Positions 20,137 through 29,595 of a stretch of DNA of 64,000 nucleotides are shown here, in pieces (the stretch's first letter is position 1; each line of letters begins with the position of its first letter). A model generated the notes under the pieces. It saw nothing but the letters and a program-made list of their open reading frames with translations. It ran no database searches and had not been told where the DNA came from. This stretch comes from Salinispirillum sp. LH 10-3-1 (GTDB taxonomy: Bacteria > Pseudomonadota > Gammaproteobacteria > Pseudomonadales > Natronospirillaceae). Position numbers and translations under genes: made by a program. Location of the stretch: positions 310,001 to 374,000 of the forward strand of contig NZ_CP101717.1 of the NCBI RefSeq assembly GCF_030643825.1. The letters run 5' to 3'.

Positions 20137-20601
20137 ATGACGCAGAACAGCACACAGAACAATAAGAACGAAATCGATTACACCATGTTGAACTCCCTTG
20201 TGGGCTATCGCTTGCGCAGAGCGCAGATTGCCTATTTTGAGAACTTCAACGCGACCTGCACTGAGCAAGGCGTGACGCCGGGGTTGTTTGGTATTCTCGC
20301 GATCGTGTTAAACAATCCCGGGCTGACGCAAACAGCAGTAGCGCAAGCCATACACACGGATCGTTCAGCCATGGTGGCAGCGGTAGATAAGTTGGAGAAA
20401 CTGAAGTTGATGGAGCGCCGCCCGTCGGAGAATGATCGCCGTTCTTATGCGCTGTATCTGACGGCAGAAGGAGAGCGCTTCACCAAGTCTTTGCATCAAA
20501 AAGTTTTGGCGCATGAATCGCATTTCGAGCAGGTGATGAAGCCCGGAGAGAAAGAGCAGATGTTGGACTTGTTGATGCGGATTATTGACCTCGGGAACTG
20601 A
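20137..20601 (+). CDS. MarR-family transcriptional regulator
   Basis: 154-residue winged-helix regulator with the MarR core GLTQTAVAQAIHTDRSAMVAAVDKLEKLKLMERRPSENDRRSY split across helix, recognition helix and wing. It is 76 bases after dctM. MarR proteins of the CouR type repress hydroxycinnamate genes and release DNA on binding the CoA thioester. The paired palindromes at 16846 and 16926 are the natural targets. Regulator-ligand identity is inference. Confidence 0.85.
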   Translation: MTQNSTQNNKNEIDYTMLNSLVGYRLRRAQIAYFENFNATCTEQGVTPGLFGILAIVLNNPGLTQTAVAQAIHTDRSAMVAAVDKLEKLKLMERRPSENDRRSYALYLTAEGERFTKSLHQKVLAHESHFEQVMKPGEKEQMLDLLMRIIDLGN

Positions 20602-20607
20602 TAGGCG

Positions 20608-20625
20608 GCAGGTGTAAACACCTGC
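20608..20625. terminator. Palindrome after marR
   Basis: GCAGGTGT-AA-ACACCTGC is a perfect 8-bp stem lying between the convergent marR and marC genes. No T tract follows, so termination is only probable. Confidence 0.4.
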
Positions 20626-20642
20626 TCTACCGTTGGCCCAAC

Positions 20643-21236
20643 CTAAAACCCGGCGACATAACTGCTAATGCCGTTCAGCAACATCTGCACTGAAATCGAG
20701 ATCAAGATCATCCCCATCAAACGCTCGACGGCTTTTAGACCACGTGCCCCCAATATTTTGTAGAAGAAGTTCGAGGCCATCAGAATCACCGCCGTGGCAC
20801 CCCAAGCAATACCCAGCGCAATGACCCAATCGGCGCTGCGGTCCGGGCCGGTTTCGGCCAGCAACACCAGGGTGGCGATCAACGAGGGGCCGGCGATCAA
20901 GGGCACGGCCAACGGCACGATCAACGGCTCGCCGTCGGTCTCGTCATTGCCCATCACACCCCCGCGCGACGGAAAGATCATGCGAATAGCGATGATCATC
21001 AACACCAAGCCGCCACCAATCGACACCGCCTCGCGCGTTAAACCCAGCACACTGAGAATCGACGAACCGGCAAACAGGAACAGCAGCATAATGGCCAAGG
21101 CAATGACCAGCTCGCGTGCCAGTATCCAATAGCGGCGTTTGGCGTCTATCTTCGCCAATATCGACAAGAAAATGGGGATGTTCCCCAGTGGGTCCATGAT
21201 CAGGAAGAGGGTGACGGCGACGGCGAAGGTTTCCAT
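20643..21236 (-). CDS. MarC-family integral membrane protein
   Basis: 197-residue protein with six predicted transmembrane segments. MarC/YhgN features are FLIMDPLGNIPIFLSIL near the N-terminus, GGGLVLMIIAIRMIF and PLAVPLIAGPSLIATLVLL. Function of the family is unsettled despite its name. Start at 21236 has AAAGGAG seven bases upstream. Confidence 0.88.
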   Translation of the reverse strand: METFAVAVTLFLIMDPLGNIPIFLSILAKIDAKRRYWILARELVIALAIMLLFLFAGSSILSVLGLTREAVSIGGGLVLMIIAIRMIFPSRGGVMGNDETDGEPLIVPLAVPLIAGPSLIATLVLLAETGPDRSADWVIALGIAWGATAVILMASNFFYKILGARGLKAVERLMGMILISISVQMLLNGISSYVAGF

Positions 21237-21239
21237 AGT

Positions 21240-21271
21240 GCACTCCTTTTTTCCCTAGGTTAGTGGAGTGC
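21240..21271 (-). promoter_or_regulatory. Hairpin that could hide the marC ribosome-binding site
   Basis: On the minus strand GCACTCC (21271-21265) can pair with GGAGTGC (21246-21240), which contains the marC Shine-Dalgarno sequence. The seven-bp stem with an 18-base loop could modulate translation. Speculative. Confidence 0.3.
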
Positions 21272-21302
21272 CGTGCGGCGCGCCAGTGTTCGTTGCCGAG
21301 GA

Positions 21303-23408
21303 TTAGGTCGCCTCGCCTCGGGTCAACTGCAGCACGCGGGCCTCTCCGGCCGCCGTCAAGCGGGTGCCGCTGCGTCCGCGGAACTGCACCACCAAGCCTT
21401 GGTCGTGCAACAAACTGAGGCGCAGCCGGATTTGTTGCTCCGTGAAGGAATGGCCGGCTTGCTTGGCCTGCACCGCCAACGCTACCCGACTGATGCGGCC
21501 TTCTTGCTGCTGCAGATCGTAGGCCAGACGCAACAGGGTATCCAGTTCGTGCGGTGGTATGGCGCTGGGGGGTGAGCTGCTGACCGGCGGCGTGTTGGGC
21601 GAAGGTGCTGGCGTGACCGTTGGTCGATGGGCTGCATCACTGCTGAGGCCAATGGGGGTGGCTTGGAAGAAACCTTCGGCGGGTATGTCGCGCAGCTGCA
21701 GTTCGTCGTCTTCGCACACGGCCAGCATGTAGTCTAGGGTGTTGCGCAATTCACGGATGTTGCCGTACCACGGATAAGCGCGCAGTGCGGTGATGACGTC
21801 CGGGTTGATGTAGATGTCCTGACGACCAGCTTGATGAATGGTGTAACGAATCAGCTCTTCAATGTCTTCGGCGCGCTGGCGCAGCGGGGGCAGATGCAAA
21901 TAGAGCACCTTGAGACGGTGATAGAGGTCTTCACGGAACAGGTTGTCTTCTACCCGCGTCAGCAAATGGCGGTTGGTCGCTGCGATGATGCGCACATCGA
22001 CCGGAATGATGTCGGTGCCGCCCACCCGTAAGAGTTCTTTTTCTTGCAGCACGCGCAGCAAGCGGGCCTGAACCTTTAAGCTGATGTCGCCGATCTCATC
22101 CAAAAACAACGTGCCGCCGTGCGCTTGCTCAAACAAGCCTTTGCGGCCGCCTTTGCGCGCACCGGTAAAGGCGCCTTCGTCGTGCCCGAAGAGTTCACTC
22201 TCTACCAAGTCTTCAGGTAAGGCGCTAAAGTTGACGGCCAAAAACGGGCCGTTATGGCGTGGCGAGGCGTGGTGAATGGAACTGGCAAAGAGTTCTTTAC
22301 CGGTGCCGCTTTCGCCTTCGATCAGAATGGTGAGTTCCGACTGAGCCAGTTTATGCGCAATACGTTTGGTGTGTTGTAGCTCAGTGCTGTGCCCGACAAT
22401 GTCGTTAAAGGTGTACTTGGCGTAATGCCCCTTGCGCATCAGCGCCTGGCGGCGTTTGCGTTCCATTTCTAGGGTTTCGCCCGCGTTTTTGAACGTAGCT
22501 ACACGGCTTTGGTCACTGTCGAGCGTTAACCGATGCACCATGATCTCGGCATTGGCGAGGGTGAAATAGCGGCTGCTTTCTGCGTTGTCATCGCCAATGA
22601 ATTGCACCAACTCCGGCAGCTGAATCACGTCTTCCAGTCGTCGCCCAATGGCGCGTCCGTCACGAACGTCCAGAATGTCTTCTAAGATGCCGTTAAACAC
22701 GGTAATGAAACCGTCGCGGCTGACCGCCAGGATGCCGTCGTGCACGCCATCGACCACTTGCTTCAAGTGTGCACTGACGTGCCGAGCATCGCGGCTGACT
22801 TTGGCAATGCGCTTGCTCAGGTCGATGATTTTTTGAATGTAGCGGTCGGACAAAATACGCTGCGTGGCGATGTCCAAGCCTAGAGCGTTCAGCAGTGCAA
22901 TGATGCTGGTGACGTCGATTAAGCGTGGGCCAATGTCCACGATTTGGGTGACCCAATCGGGCACCAAACCGGGTTCGCCGGGCGTGATGGCGACGCTGCA
23001 TCGTTTGGCGTGGGTTTTGCCGGGATACCACGGGTGGTAATTCAGGTGATCGATGCCGAGGCTGAGCAGCGACTCAATCGAGCGCTGGACGTTTTCAGGT
23101 GAGTCGTTGACGTAGAGTACATCCAGCCCTTCATCAAGCTCAAATAATTGGTCAATGTGATGAAAGTTGATGGCCCGTTCGGCAATGATGGGGGTGCAGT
23201 CTGGGCCGAGAGAGGCCTGTACTTCGTGCGCCAGTTGACCGGAGGACAGCAACACGACGCCCTGCCCAATGAGCGGGATGTCGCCTTCCTCGGCGGCGTA
23301 GCTGCGAATGCGCGCGACATCGCCAATGATTTCTTCCAGCTGGGTCTGTAGGGCGCGCCGCGTGTCGTCTGACCCGGTCAGTAGCACGACCTCGAATGGA
23401 TTTGCCAT
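21303..23408 (-). CDS. Sigma-54-dependent activator with winged-helix C-terminus
   Basis: 701 residues from the preferred start at 23408, where the product begins MANPFEVVLL and AGAG lies upstream. Order: N-terminal alpha/beta sensory region (about 1-200), a PAS-like segment (HDGILAVSRDGFITVFNGILEDI, about 225-250), then the AAA+ domain. The AAA+ domain has Walker A GESGTGKE, sigma-54 contact loop GAFTGA, Walker B GGTLFLDEIGD and WYGNIRELRN. A Pro/Ser-rich linker leads to a C-terminal winged-helix-like region (RISRVALAVQAKQAGHSFTEQQIRLRLSLL) instead of the usual Fis helix-turn-helix. It follows the ABC operon on the same strand and probably activates the sigma-54 promoter at 29650. Confidence 0.88.
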   Translation of the reverse strand: MANPFEVVLLTGSDDTRRALQTQLEEIIGDVARIRSYAAEEGDIPLIGQGVVLLSSGQLAHEVQASLGPDCTPIIAERAINFHHIDQLFELDEGLDVLYVNDSPENVQRSIESLLSLGIDHLNYHPWYPGKTHAKRCSVAITPGEPGLVPDWVTQIVDIGPRLIDVTSIIALLNALGLDIATQRILSDRYIQKIIDLSKRIAKVSRDARHVSAHLKQVVDGVHDGILAVSRDGFITVFNGILEDILDVRDGRAIGRRLEDVIQLPELVQFIGDDNAESSRYFTLANAEIMVHRLTLDSDQSRVATFKNAGETLEMERKRRQALMRKGHYAKYTFNDIVGHSTELQHTKRIAHKLAQSELTILIEGESGTGKELFASSIHHASPRHNGPFLAVNFSALPEDLVESELFGHDEGAFTGARKGGRKGLFEQAHGGTLFLDEIGDISLKVQARLLRVLQEKELLRVGGTDIIPVDVRIIAATNRHLLTRVEDNLFREDLYHRLKVLYLHLPPLRQRAEDIEELIRYTIHQAGRQDIYINPDVITALRAYPWYGNIRELRNTLDYMLAVCEDDELQLRDIPAEGFFQATPIGLSSDAAHRPTVTPAPSPNTPPVSSSPPSAIPPHELDTLLRLAYDLQQQEGRISRVALAVQAKQAGHSFTEQQIRLRLSLLHDQGLVVQFRGRSGTRLTAAGEARVLQLTRGEAT

Positions 23409-23517
23409 AAACTGCTCTTTGATGCCGTCAGAATATGGTAGACCAGACCGAGGCGATAAGTACACCGTCGTCATTACAGGGGGTAAAGCCGACGGTGACT
23501 TAGGCATGGCGTTTTAC

Positions 23518-24525
23518 TCAGGCTTCATCGTACAGGTGGCAGGCCACTTGGTGGTCCTCGCCCATCGTACGCAGTTGTGGACGTTCTTCATGGCAGCGCG
23601 CATGAACCTTCGGGCAGCGGCCAACAAAGGCGCAGCCCTTCGGCGGATTCACCGGGGATGGCACATCACCCTTCAAAATTACCCGCTCACGACGATGGCG
23701 TGGATTAGACACCGGAATGGCGTCCAACAGCGTTTGGGTATAGGGGTGCAACGGTTTGTTGAAAATGGCCTCGGTACTGCCGATTTCCGCTATGCGGCCC
23801 AAATACATTACAGCGGTGCGGTCACACAGGTGGCGTACGACACTGAGGTCGTGCGATATGAACAGGTAGGCCAGACCGAACTCGGCTTGCAGGTCCTTCA
23901 TCAGGTTCAAAATCTGCGCCTGAATCGACACGTCGAGTGCCGCGACCGGCTCATCAGCGATGATCAGCTTGGGGTTCAAAATCAGCGCCCGGGCAATGCC
24001 GATACGCTGGCGTTGGCCGCCGGAGAACTCATGCGCGTAACGGTGCGCGTAGTTGCGGTTCAGGCCTACCACGTCCAGCATCTTGAGAATCAGCTTGCGG
24101 CGTTCGGCTTTGTTTTTCATGCCGTGCGCTTTCAGCGGTTCGGCCAGAATGTCTTCAATGCGCAGCCGCGGGTTCAAGGACGCGTAAGGGTCTTGAAACA
24201 CCATCTGCATTTCACGACGCTTCAAGCGCAGCTCATGGCGCGACAGCTTGGCCAGCTCATTGCCTTCAAACCACACTTCGCCGTCACTGGGCTCGATCAA
24301 GCGCATGATGCCGCGCCCAGTCGTTGACTTGCCACAGCCCGACTCGCCGACCAGACCCAGAGTCTGGCCTTCTTGCACGTCAAACGAGATGCCGTCGACG
24401 GCTTTGACGTACGTGGTTTCTTTTTTAATCAGGCCTTTGGTTTGGGGGAAATACATCTTGAGGTTTTTGACCTCAAGCAACGCCTGTTTATTCATGCTCT
24501 GTTTACTCGCGCTCTGTTTACTCAT
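23518..24525 (-). CDS. Oligopeptide/dipeptide ABC transporter ATP-binding protein (DppF type)
   Basis: 335-residue ATPase with Walker [13 protein letters not shown], signature EFSGGQRQRIGIARAL, Walker B LIIADEPVAALD and the C-terminal oligopeptide-transporter extension (HPYTQTLLDAIPV, cysteine-containing CAFVGRCPKVHARC). Its start overlaps the stop of the partner ATPase gene by 4 bases. The two ATPases together energise the importer encoded upstream. Confidence 0.9.
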   Translation of the reverse strand: MSKQSASKQSMNKQALLEVKNLKMYFPQTKGLIKKETTYVKAVDGISFDVQEGQTLGLVGESGCGKSTTGRGIMRLIEPSDGEVWFEGNELAKLSRHELRLKRREMQMVFQDPYASLNPRLRIEDILAEPLKAHGMKNKAERRKLILKMLDVVGLNRNYAHRYAHEFSGGQRQRIGIARALILNPKLIIADEPVAALDVSIQAQILNLMKDLQAEFGLAYLFISHDLSVVRHLCDRTAVMYLGRIAEIGSTEAIFNKPLHPYTQTLLDAIPVSNPRHRRERVILKGDVPSPVNPPKGCAFVGRCPKVHARCHEERPQLRTMGEDHQVACHLYDEA

Positions 24526-25529
24526 TGAGCGACCCTCTCATGATCTTTATCCAACCAGCAGCGACTGATGTGTTTGGCGTCGATGCGGAATAACGGCGGC
24601 GCTTCTTGGAAGCACTGGTCGGTGGCCTTGCTGCAACGTGCCGCAAAGCGACAGCCTCGCTCAACCGAACCGGGCTGTGGCACCATGCCGGGAATGGCGT
24701 TCAGACGGTCCACTTTTTTCGTGGCGTCGGGAATGGAATCCAGCAGGCCTTGGGTGTACGGGTGGCGTGGGTTATTGAACAGGCTGTCGACGTCCGCTTC
24801 TTCCACCACCTGACCGGCGTACATCACCACGACGCGATCGCACATTTCGGCCACCACGCCAAGGTCGTGCGTGATGAACAGAATCGCCGTGTCGGTTTTC
24901 GACTTGAGATTGCGCATCAGGTCGAGAATCTGGGCCTGTATGGTCACATCCAGGGCCGTGGTCGGCTCATCGGCAATCAGCAACTGCGGTTCGCACGCCA
25001 GCCCGATGGCGATCATCACACGCTGGCGCATGCCACCCGATAACTGGTACGGGTAAGCGTCGTAGATTTGCTCCGGGCGCGGAATGCCCACCAAAGTGAG
25101 CATCTCAATGGAGCGCAGGCGTTGTTGTTCTTTGTCCAGCTCTGTGTGCAGTGCGAGTACTTCGTCGATCTGTTCACCCACGGTAAACACCGGGTTCAGC
25201 GACGTCATAGGCTCCTGAAAGATCATCGAAATGTCGTTGCCGCGCACCTTGCGCATTTTCTTTTCCGGCAAGTCGAGCAGGTTGTTGCCACGGAAGCGAA
25301 TTTCACCGCCGGTGATCTTGCCCGGGGGTGACGGGATCAGCTGCATGATGGACAGTGAGGTGACACTTTTACCGCAACCTGACTCGCCCACCACACCCAG
25401 GGTTTCACCCTTGTTGATGTGAAAACTGATGCCGTCGACCACCGCAAATTCGCGGCCGTCGCTTTTGAATTTAACGACCAGCTCACGCACGTCGAGCAGC
25501 GGCTGATCGTCAATACTTGTCTGTGTCAT
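24522..25529 (-). CDS. Oligopeptide/dipeptide ABC transporter ATP-binding protein (DppD type)
   Basis: 335-residue ATPase with Walker [13 protein letters not shown], signature [17 protein letters not shown], Walker [13 protein letters not shown] and the C-terminal cysteine cluster ([14 protein letters not shown]) of this subfamily. It starts 7 bases after the permease stop, so it is part of the same operon. Confidence 0.9.
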   Translation of the reverse strand: MTQTSIDDQPLLDVRELVVKFKSDGREFAVVDGISFHINKGETLGVVGESGCGKSVTSLSIMQLIPSPPGKITGGEIRFRGNNLLDLPEKKMRKVRGNDISMIFQEPMTSLNPVFTVGEQIDEVLALHTELDKEQQRLRSIEMLTLVGIPRPEQIYDAYPYQLSGGMRQRVMIAIGLACEPQLLIADEPTTALDVTIQAQILDLMRNLKSKTDTAILFITHDLGVVAEMCDRVVVMYAGQVVEEADVDSLFNNPRHPYTQGLLDSIPDATKKVDRLNAIPGMVPQPGSVERGCRFAARCSKATDQCFQEAPPLFRIDAKHISRCWLDKDHERVAQ

Positions 25530-25536
25530 GGGCTGA

Positions 25537-27039
25537 TTACTCCTTCAGCTTCGGATCAAGGGCGTCGCGTAAGCCGTCCCCGAAAATATTGAAACTCAAA
25601 ACGGTGATGACAATGGCCAGACCCGGAAAGAAGGTCGCGTGGAACACCGTGGAGCTGTTGTCTTTCGCCGCGCTGAGCATCGAGCCCCATTCGGGCGCTG
25701 TGATGTCGCCACCCAGACCCAAGAAGCTCAGTGCCGCACCGATCAAAATGGCGACACCGATACGCATGGTCAGGTACACCAGCACCACAGGCAGCGTGCC
25801 GGGGAAGATGTGCCGCGCAATGATCACGCTGTCGCGTACGCCGATCGAGCGGGCCGCTTCCACGTAGGTCATTTCTTTCAACGACAGCGTCGAGGCGCGC
25901 ACGATGCGCACAAACACCGGCACGGTGAACACCGCTACAGCAAAGATTATGTTGATCAAGCCGGCACCCAGGAACGCGATCACCGCAATGGCGAGAAGAA
26001 TACCGGGGAAGGCCAGCAGAACGTCCATGACACGGGTAATGGCGTTGTCGATCCGGCCGCCGTAGAAACCGGCCAACAGCCCTAATACGGTACCGATCAG
26101 TGTACCGATGGCGACCGAGACAAAACCGATCAGTAGGGTGTCACGGGTGCCGTGTAACACGCGGCTGAAGATGTCACGGTTTTGGTGGTCGGTGCCAAAG
26201 AAGTGCAGGCTAGAAGGGCGCTGGTGTTTGTAGGCATCGGTTAGGCTGGTTTCATACTCGGTGAGGCTGAGACTGACGAGCCGTGGTTCAACCACGGCAC
26301 CACCTACGGCGAATTGGGCCAGCGCGGTAATGTCGCCAAAGCGTGCTTGCACCAAACCTTCACCCGCCGCCAGCAGCTGTAATTGGCCGTCTGAGCTGAC
26401 TTGAGTGACGCCTTCATCCAGTGAACGCCAGGTAACCCTCAGTGGCTCATCCGGGCGATATTGCGCGCCAAACTGGTTGATGGCATGCACGCCCTCCAGC
26501 TCAGTCCCGTCAGCGCGTAAGCCGCGCAGTACGAGGTCAACCTGCTCACCAACCGCCAAGGCTGACTGGGCTTGTGGAATGGAAAGCTGCACCAAGGCGG
26601 GTTCGATATCGCCCAAGGGTACTTCGCCGCGTACATACACATCCATGGCGGTAGTCAGTTCGCCCACGGTGAAATACACCGGCGTGTAGCCTGCGGTCAG
26701 TGAAGTAATGTTCAAGCCACTGCGGGTGCGGCGGGCGCTGACCACGCGCTGATTGTCGGCGCGCACGGTTACTTGCGGCAAGTCGCCGTAGGCCACCGAG
26801 GTACCATCCGACAGCAACCCTTCTAACACGGGGTTGTGCCGGGTGAGTTGGGTGATGTCGATGCCGCGGTCGGCGTACTGCAAGTTCACCGGACGGTGCG
26901 GATCGTAGGGTGCTACCCAAGGAGCCAGCAGGGCAATGCCCATAATGACCACCAGGACAGCAAAGGCGATCAGCGCCAAACGCTGCTTCAAGAACTTGCG
27001 CAAGAAAGTAATGAAGGGGGATTGATTGTGCATCATCAT
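25537..27039 (-). CDS. ABC permease (DppC/GsiD type) with inserted Ig-like extracytoplasmic region
   Basis: 500 residues against about 300 for the family. The N-terminal transmembrane segment (about 20-43, ending LAPWVAPYDPHRPVNLQ) and the permease domain from about residue 280 (FFGTDHQNRDIFSRVLHGTRD, EAARSIGVRDSVIIARHIFPG) are normal. Between them about 220 residues are inserted. At least the second half (about 147-245) reads like a bacterial Ig-like (BIG_2) domain: LAVGEQVDL, LRADGTELEG, RVTWRSLDEGVTQVSSDGQLQLLAAGEG. The first half (about 85-137) may be a second copy. The insert would sit in the periplasm next to the binding protein. Confidence 0.85.
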   Translation of the reverse strand: MMMHNQSPFITFLRKFLKQRLALIAFAVLVVIMGIALLAPWVAPYDPHRPVNLQYADRGIDITQLTRHNPVLEGLLSDGTSVAYGDLPQVTVRADNQRVVSARRTRSGLNITSLTAGYTPVYFTVGELTTAMDVYVRGEVPLGDIEPALVQLSIPQAQSALAVGEQVDLVLRGLRADGTELEGVHAINQFGAQYRPDEPLRVTWRSLDEGVTQVSSDGQLQLLAAGEGLVQARFGDITALAQFAVGGAVVEPRLVSLSLTEYETSLTDAYKHQRPSSLHFFGTDHQNRDIFSRVLHGTRDTLLIGFVSVAIGTLIGTVLGLLAGFYGGRIDNAITRVMDVLLAFPGILLAIAVIAFLGAGLINIIFAVAVFTVPVFVRIVRASTLSLKEMTYVEAARSIGVRDSVIIARHIFPGTLPVVLVYLTMRIGVAILIGAALSFLGLGGDITAPEWGSMLSAAKDNSSTVFHATFFPGLAIVITVLSFNIFGDGLRDALDPKLKE

Positions 27040-27051
27040 GCGAATTGGCCC

Positions 27052-27972
27052 TTAATCATAGCGGATCTGCGGATTCAAGAAGGCGTAACTGATGTCGACC
27101 AACAGGTTGATGACCAGAAACTGCAAGGAGAACAACAAAATAAGCGCTTGAATCACCGGATAGTCACGACCCAAAATACTGTCGATCAAGTACGAACCGA
27201 GACCCGGCCAAGCAAAGACTTGCTCCACCACCACGGCACCGCCGATCAGGAAGCCAAATTGCAGGCCCGACATGGTGACGACGGGAATGAGCGCGTTGCG
27301 CAATACATGGCGCCAGATAACAACGGATTCTTTTTGCCCTTTCGCGCGGGCAGTGCGCACGTAGTCTTCACGCAGCACTTCCAACACACTGGAACGGGTG
27401 AAACGTACGATGGTGGCGGCCACCCCAAGGCCTAGGGTGACGGACGGCAGGATCAAGTGTATCCAGGTGCCGCTGCCGCTGGTGGGGAACCAGCCGAGTT
27501 GGACCGCAAAGATCTGCATGATCATGAGGCCAAACCAAAATTCGGGAATACTGAGCGCTGTAATGGTCGCGATCATACTGGAGCGATCGGCTAGCGAATT
27601 TCGCTTGGTTGCCGATAGGATGCCCACACCAACACCGATGACAATGGCCCAGAACATGGCCAAAACAGTGAGGACAAAGGTGTAGCCGAAGCGCCGGATA
27701 ATCTCGTCCGACACATTCACGCGCGTACGGTACGACATACCGAAGTCGCCTTGCAGCATGTTAACCATGTAGCGACCGTACTGAACGACCAAGGGATCAT
27801 TAAAGCCCTCGCGCTCGCGCATTTGTTGATAGGTTTCCTGATCAATCTCCGCGCCGTACATGATACGAATCGGGTCGCCAGGCGTCAGGTGCACAAACAG
27901 GAAGGCGATGATGGTGATCACAAAGAGCACAGGCACCATCCCGAATACACGGCGAAGGATGTAGTTCAACAT
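27052..27972 (-). CDS. ABC permease (DppB/GsiC type)
   Basis: 306 residues from the start at 27972, where the product begins MLNYILRRVFGMVP like GsiC (also 306 residues); a GTG at 28008 would add 12 unrelated residues. Six transmembrane segments; family motifs FLFVHLTPGDP, DYVRTARAKGQKESVVIWRHVLRNALIPVVT and VVEQVFAWPGLG. It reads closer to glutathione-importer GsiC than to DppB, for example in RDYPVIQALILLFSLQFLVINLLVD and the final NPQIRYD. Confidence 0.9.
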   Translation of the reverse strand: MLNYILRRVFGMVPVLFVITIIAFLFVHLTPGDPIRIMYGAEIDQETYQQMREREGFNDPLVVQYGRYMVNMLQGDFGMSYRTRVNVSDEIIRRFGYTFVLTVLAMFWAIVIGVGVGILSATKRNSLADRSSMIATITALSIPEFWFGLMIMQIFAVQLGWFPTSGSGTWIHLILPSVTLGLGVAATIVRFTRSSVLEVLREDYVRTARAKGQKESVVIWRHVLRNALIPVVTMSGLQFGFLIGGAVVVEQVFAWPGLGSYLIDSILGRDYPVIQALILLFSLQFLVINLLVDISYAFLNPQIRYD

Positions 27973-27996
27973 AGGAGTCGTCCGAAACATTAACCA

Positions 27997-28031
27997 GACA
28001 AAAGACACCCGGCCAGAAGGTGGCCGGGTGT
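27997..28031 (-). terminator. Attenuator between binding-protein and permease genes
   Basis: ACACCCGGCCA and TGGCCGGGTGT form a perfect 11-bp stem with a five-base loop, and on the minus strand the stem is followed by CTTTTG. It lies just after the binding-protein stop, so most transcripts probably stop here and the binding protein is made in excess. Confidence 0.75.
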
Positions 28032-28053
28032 ATTACAACAGCGGTTAGCTGTT

Positions 28054-29595
28054 TTAGTTCAGCGTAATACCGCTGACGTGTACGTTACCGGAAGGCAATA
28101 CATACACGCCGTCGAGGTTAGGCGCGCTGCCTACAATCGACTCAGGGATATGCAAGAACACCCAAGGAGCATCTTCATAGATGATCTCTTGAACTTCAGC
28201 GTACAGGTCCAGCGCTTCTTGTGGGTCAGAGCTGGCCAAGGCGCGGTTCAACAGGTCATCAACCGCTTCGTTCACGTAGAAACCGGAGTTGTTGAAGTTG
28301 GGTGGTACGCGGTCAGAAGCGAAGTTCGGACGCAGGCCGTAGTCGGCTTCACCCGTACCTGGAGACCAACGACCGATGTACATGTCGGTACCTTCACCGG
28401 CGTCCAGCATGTCAAACAACGTACCTGATTCATAAGCTTCAACGGTGACGTTGATGCCCAGCTCACGCAGCTGAATAGCCACGTATTCGGCAACGGCGAT
28501 GAACTCGGTGCTGTTGCGCGTCCACAGGGTAGAAGAGAACCCATCGGCGTATCCCGCGGCGGCCAGAAGCGCGCGCGCTTCAGCAGTGTCGTGCTCGTAG
28601 ATGTCTTGTGCTGCATAGCCGTAAACGTTAGGTGCAATCGCGGAATCAGCGATGGTGCCGTAGCCGTCGAGCATCTGAGCGATCAAGCCGTCTTTGTCGA
28701 TGGCGAAGTTCAGGGCTTGGCGCACACGCACGTCCTGATACTTGTCTTGCTGCAGGTTCAAACCAATGTAGTGCACGTCGGTGGTTGGGCCGGTGTACAG
28801 GCTGACGCGTGAGTCATTTTCCAGTTGCGAACCGAACAAGGTAGGGATCGGGAACACCAAGTGGGCTTCACCGGCTTGCAGCATGTTGATGCGCGTCGCC
28901 GCTTCCTGCACGGGGCGGAAAACGATGCGATCTACTTTGGCTGCGTTATCCGCGTTCCAGTAGCCGTCAAAAGCTTCAACCACAGTCTGTACGCCGTCAC
29001 GCCATTCAACAAACTTGAATGGGCCTGTGCCTACTGCACCTTGGCGGTCAGCGTTGAAATCTGGGTCGGCCATTTTGCGCTCGATAACACGCGGCGACTT
29101 CATGGCGGCAGAGGTGTGGGCCATATAAGAAGCCATGGCAGAGTTCGGCGAACCAGTGGTGATGGTTACTGTGAACTCGTCTTCAACGATAACGTCTTCG
29201 ATGAAACGGAAGAACGAACGACGAGCCAAGCCGTTGTCGGCGTCACGCACGAAGTCGAGGTTCATTTTGACCACTTCGGCATTGAAGTCAGCGCCGTCGT
29301 GGAACTTAACGCCTTGCTGCAATTCGAAAGTGATTGCCGTGGCGTCGTCGCTGTAGGTATAGCCGGTGGCTAATACAGGCACGATGCTCATGGTGTCGTC
29401 AAAACGCAGCAGGCCTTCAAACATCGGGCCTTGTACGGTTGCTGATACCGAGTCAGTTGTATTGTGCGGGTCCATAGACGTTGGTTCGGCTTCGATAACC
29501 ACTACCGCTTGTTGTGCAAGTGCTGCACCGGCAGTCAGTGAAAAAGCCGCAATCAGCGCGACAGAAGCAGCACCGAATTTTTTGCGAATGAACAT
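28054..29595 (-). CDS. Peptide/glutathione-type ABC substrate-binding protein
   Basis: 513-residue SBP_bac_5 protein with a Sec signal peptide (cleavage after ALA at about 27). Resemblance to glutathione-binding GsiB is notable: AEPTSMDPHNTTDS near the N-terminus, MLQAGEAHLVFPIP, GFSSTLWTRNSTEF, GRWSPGTGEADYGLRPNFAS and VDDLLNRAL. The ligand is therefore a short peptide or glutathione-like compound; this is inferred. It is the first gene of the operon behind a sigma-54 promoter. Confidence 0.85.
   Translation of the reverse strand: MFIRKKFGAASVALIAAFSLTAGAALAQQAVVVIEAEPTSMDPHNTTDSVSATVQGPMFEGLLRFDDTMSIVPVLATGYTYSDDATAITFELQQGVKFHDGADFNAEVVKMNLDFVRDADNGLARRSFFRFIEDVIVEDEFTVTITTGSPNSAMASYMAHTSAAMKSPRVIERKMADPDFNADRQGAVGTGPFKFVEWRDGVQTVVEAFDGYWNADNAAKVDRIVFRPVQEAATRINMLQAGEAHLVFPIPTLFGSQLENDSRVSLYTGPTTDVHYIGLNLQQDKYQDVRVRQALNFAIDKDGLIAQMLDGYGTIADSAIAPNVYGYAAQDIYEHDTAEARALLAAAGYADGFSSTLWTRNSTEFIAVAEYVAIQLRELGINVTVEAYESGTLFDMLDAGEGTDMYIGRWSPGTGEADYGLRPNFASDRVPPNFNNSGFYVNEAVDDLLNRALASSDPQEALDLYAEVQEIIYEDAPWVFLHIPESIVGSAPNLDGVYVLPSGNVHVSGITLN

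Noticed and set aside
23308-24327. 339-codon plus-strand frame opposite the sigma-54 activator and DppF genes
   Set aside because: Crosses two well-supported genes on the other strand and shows no recognisable protein pattern.
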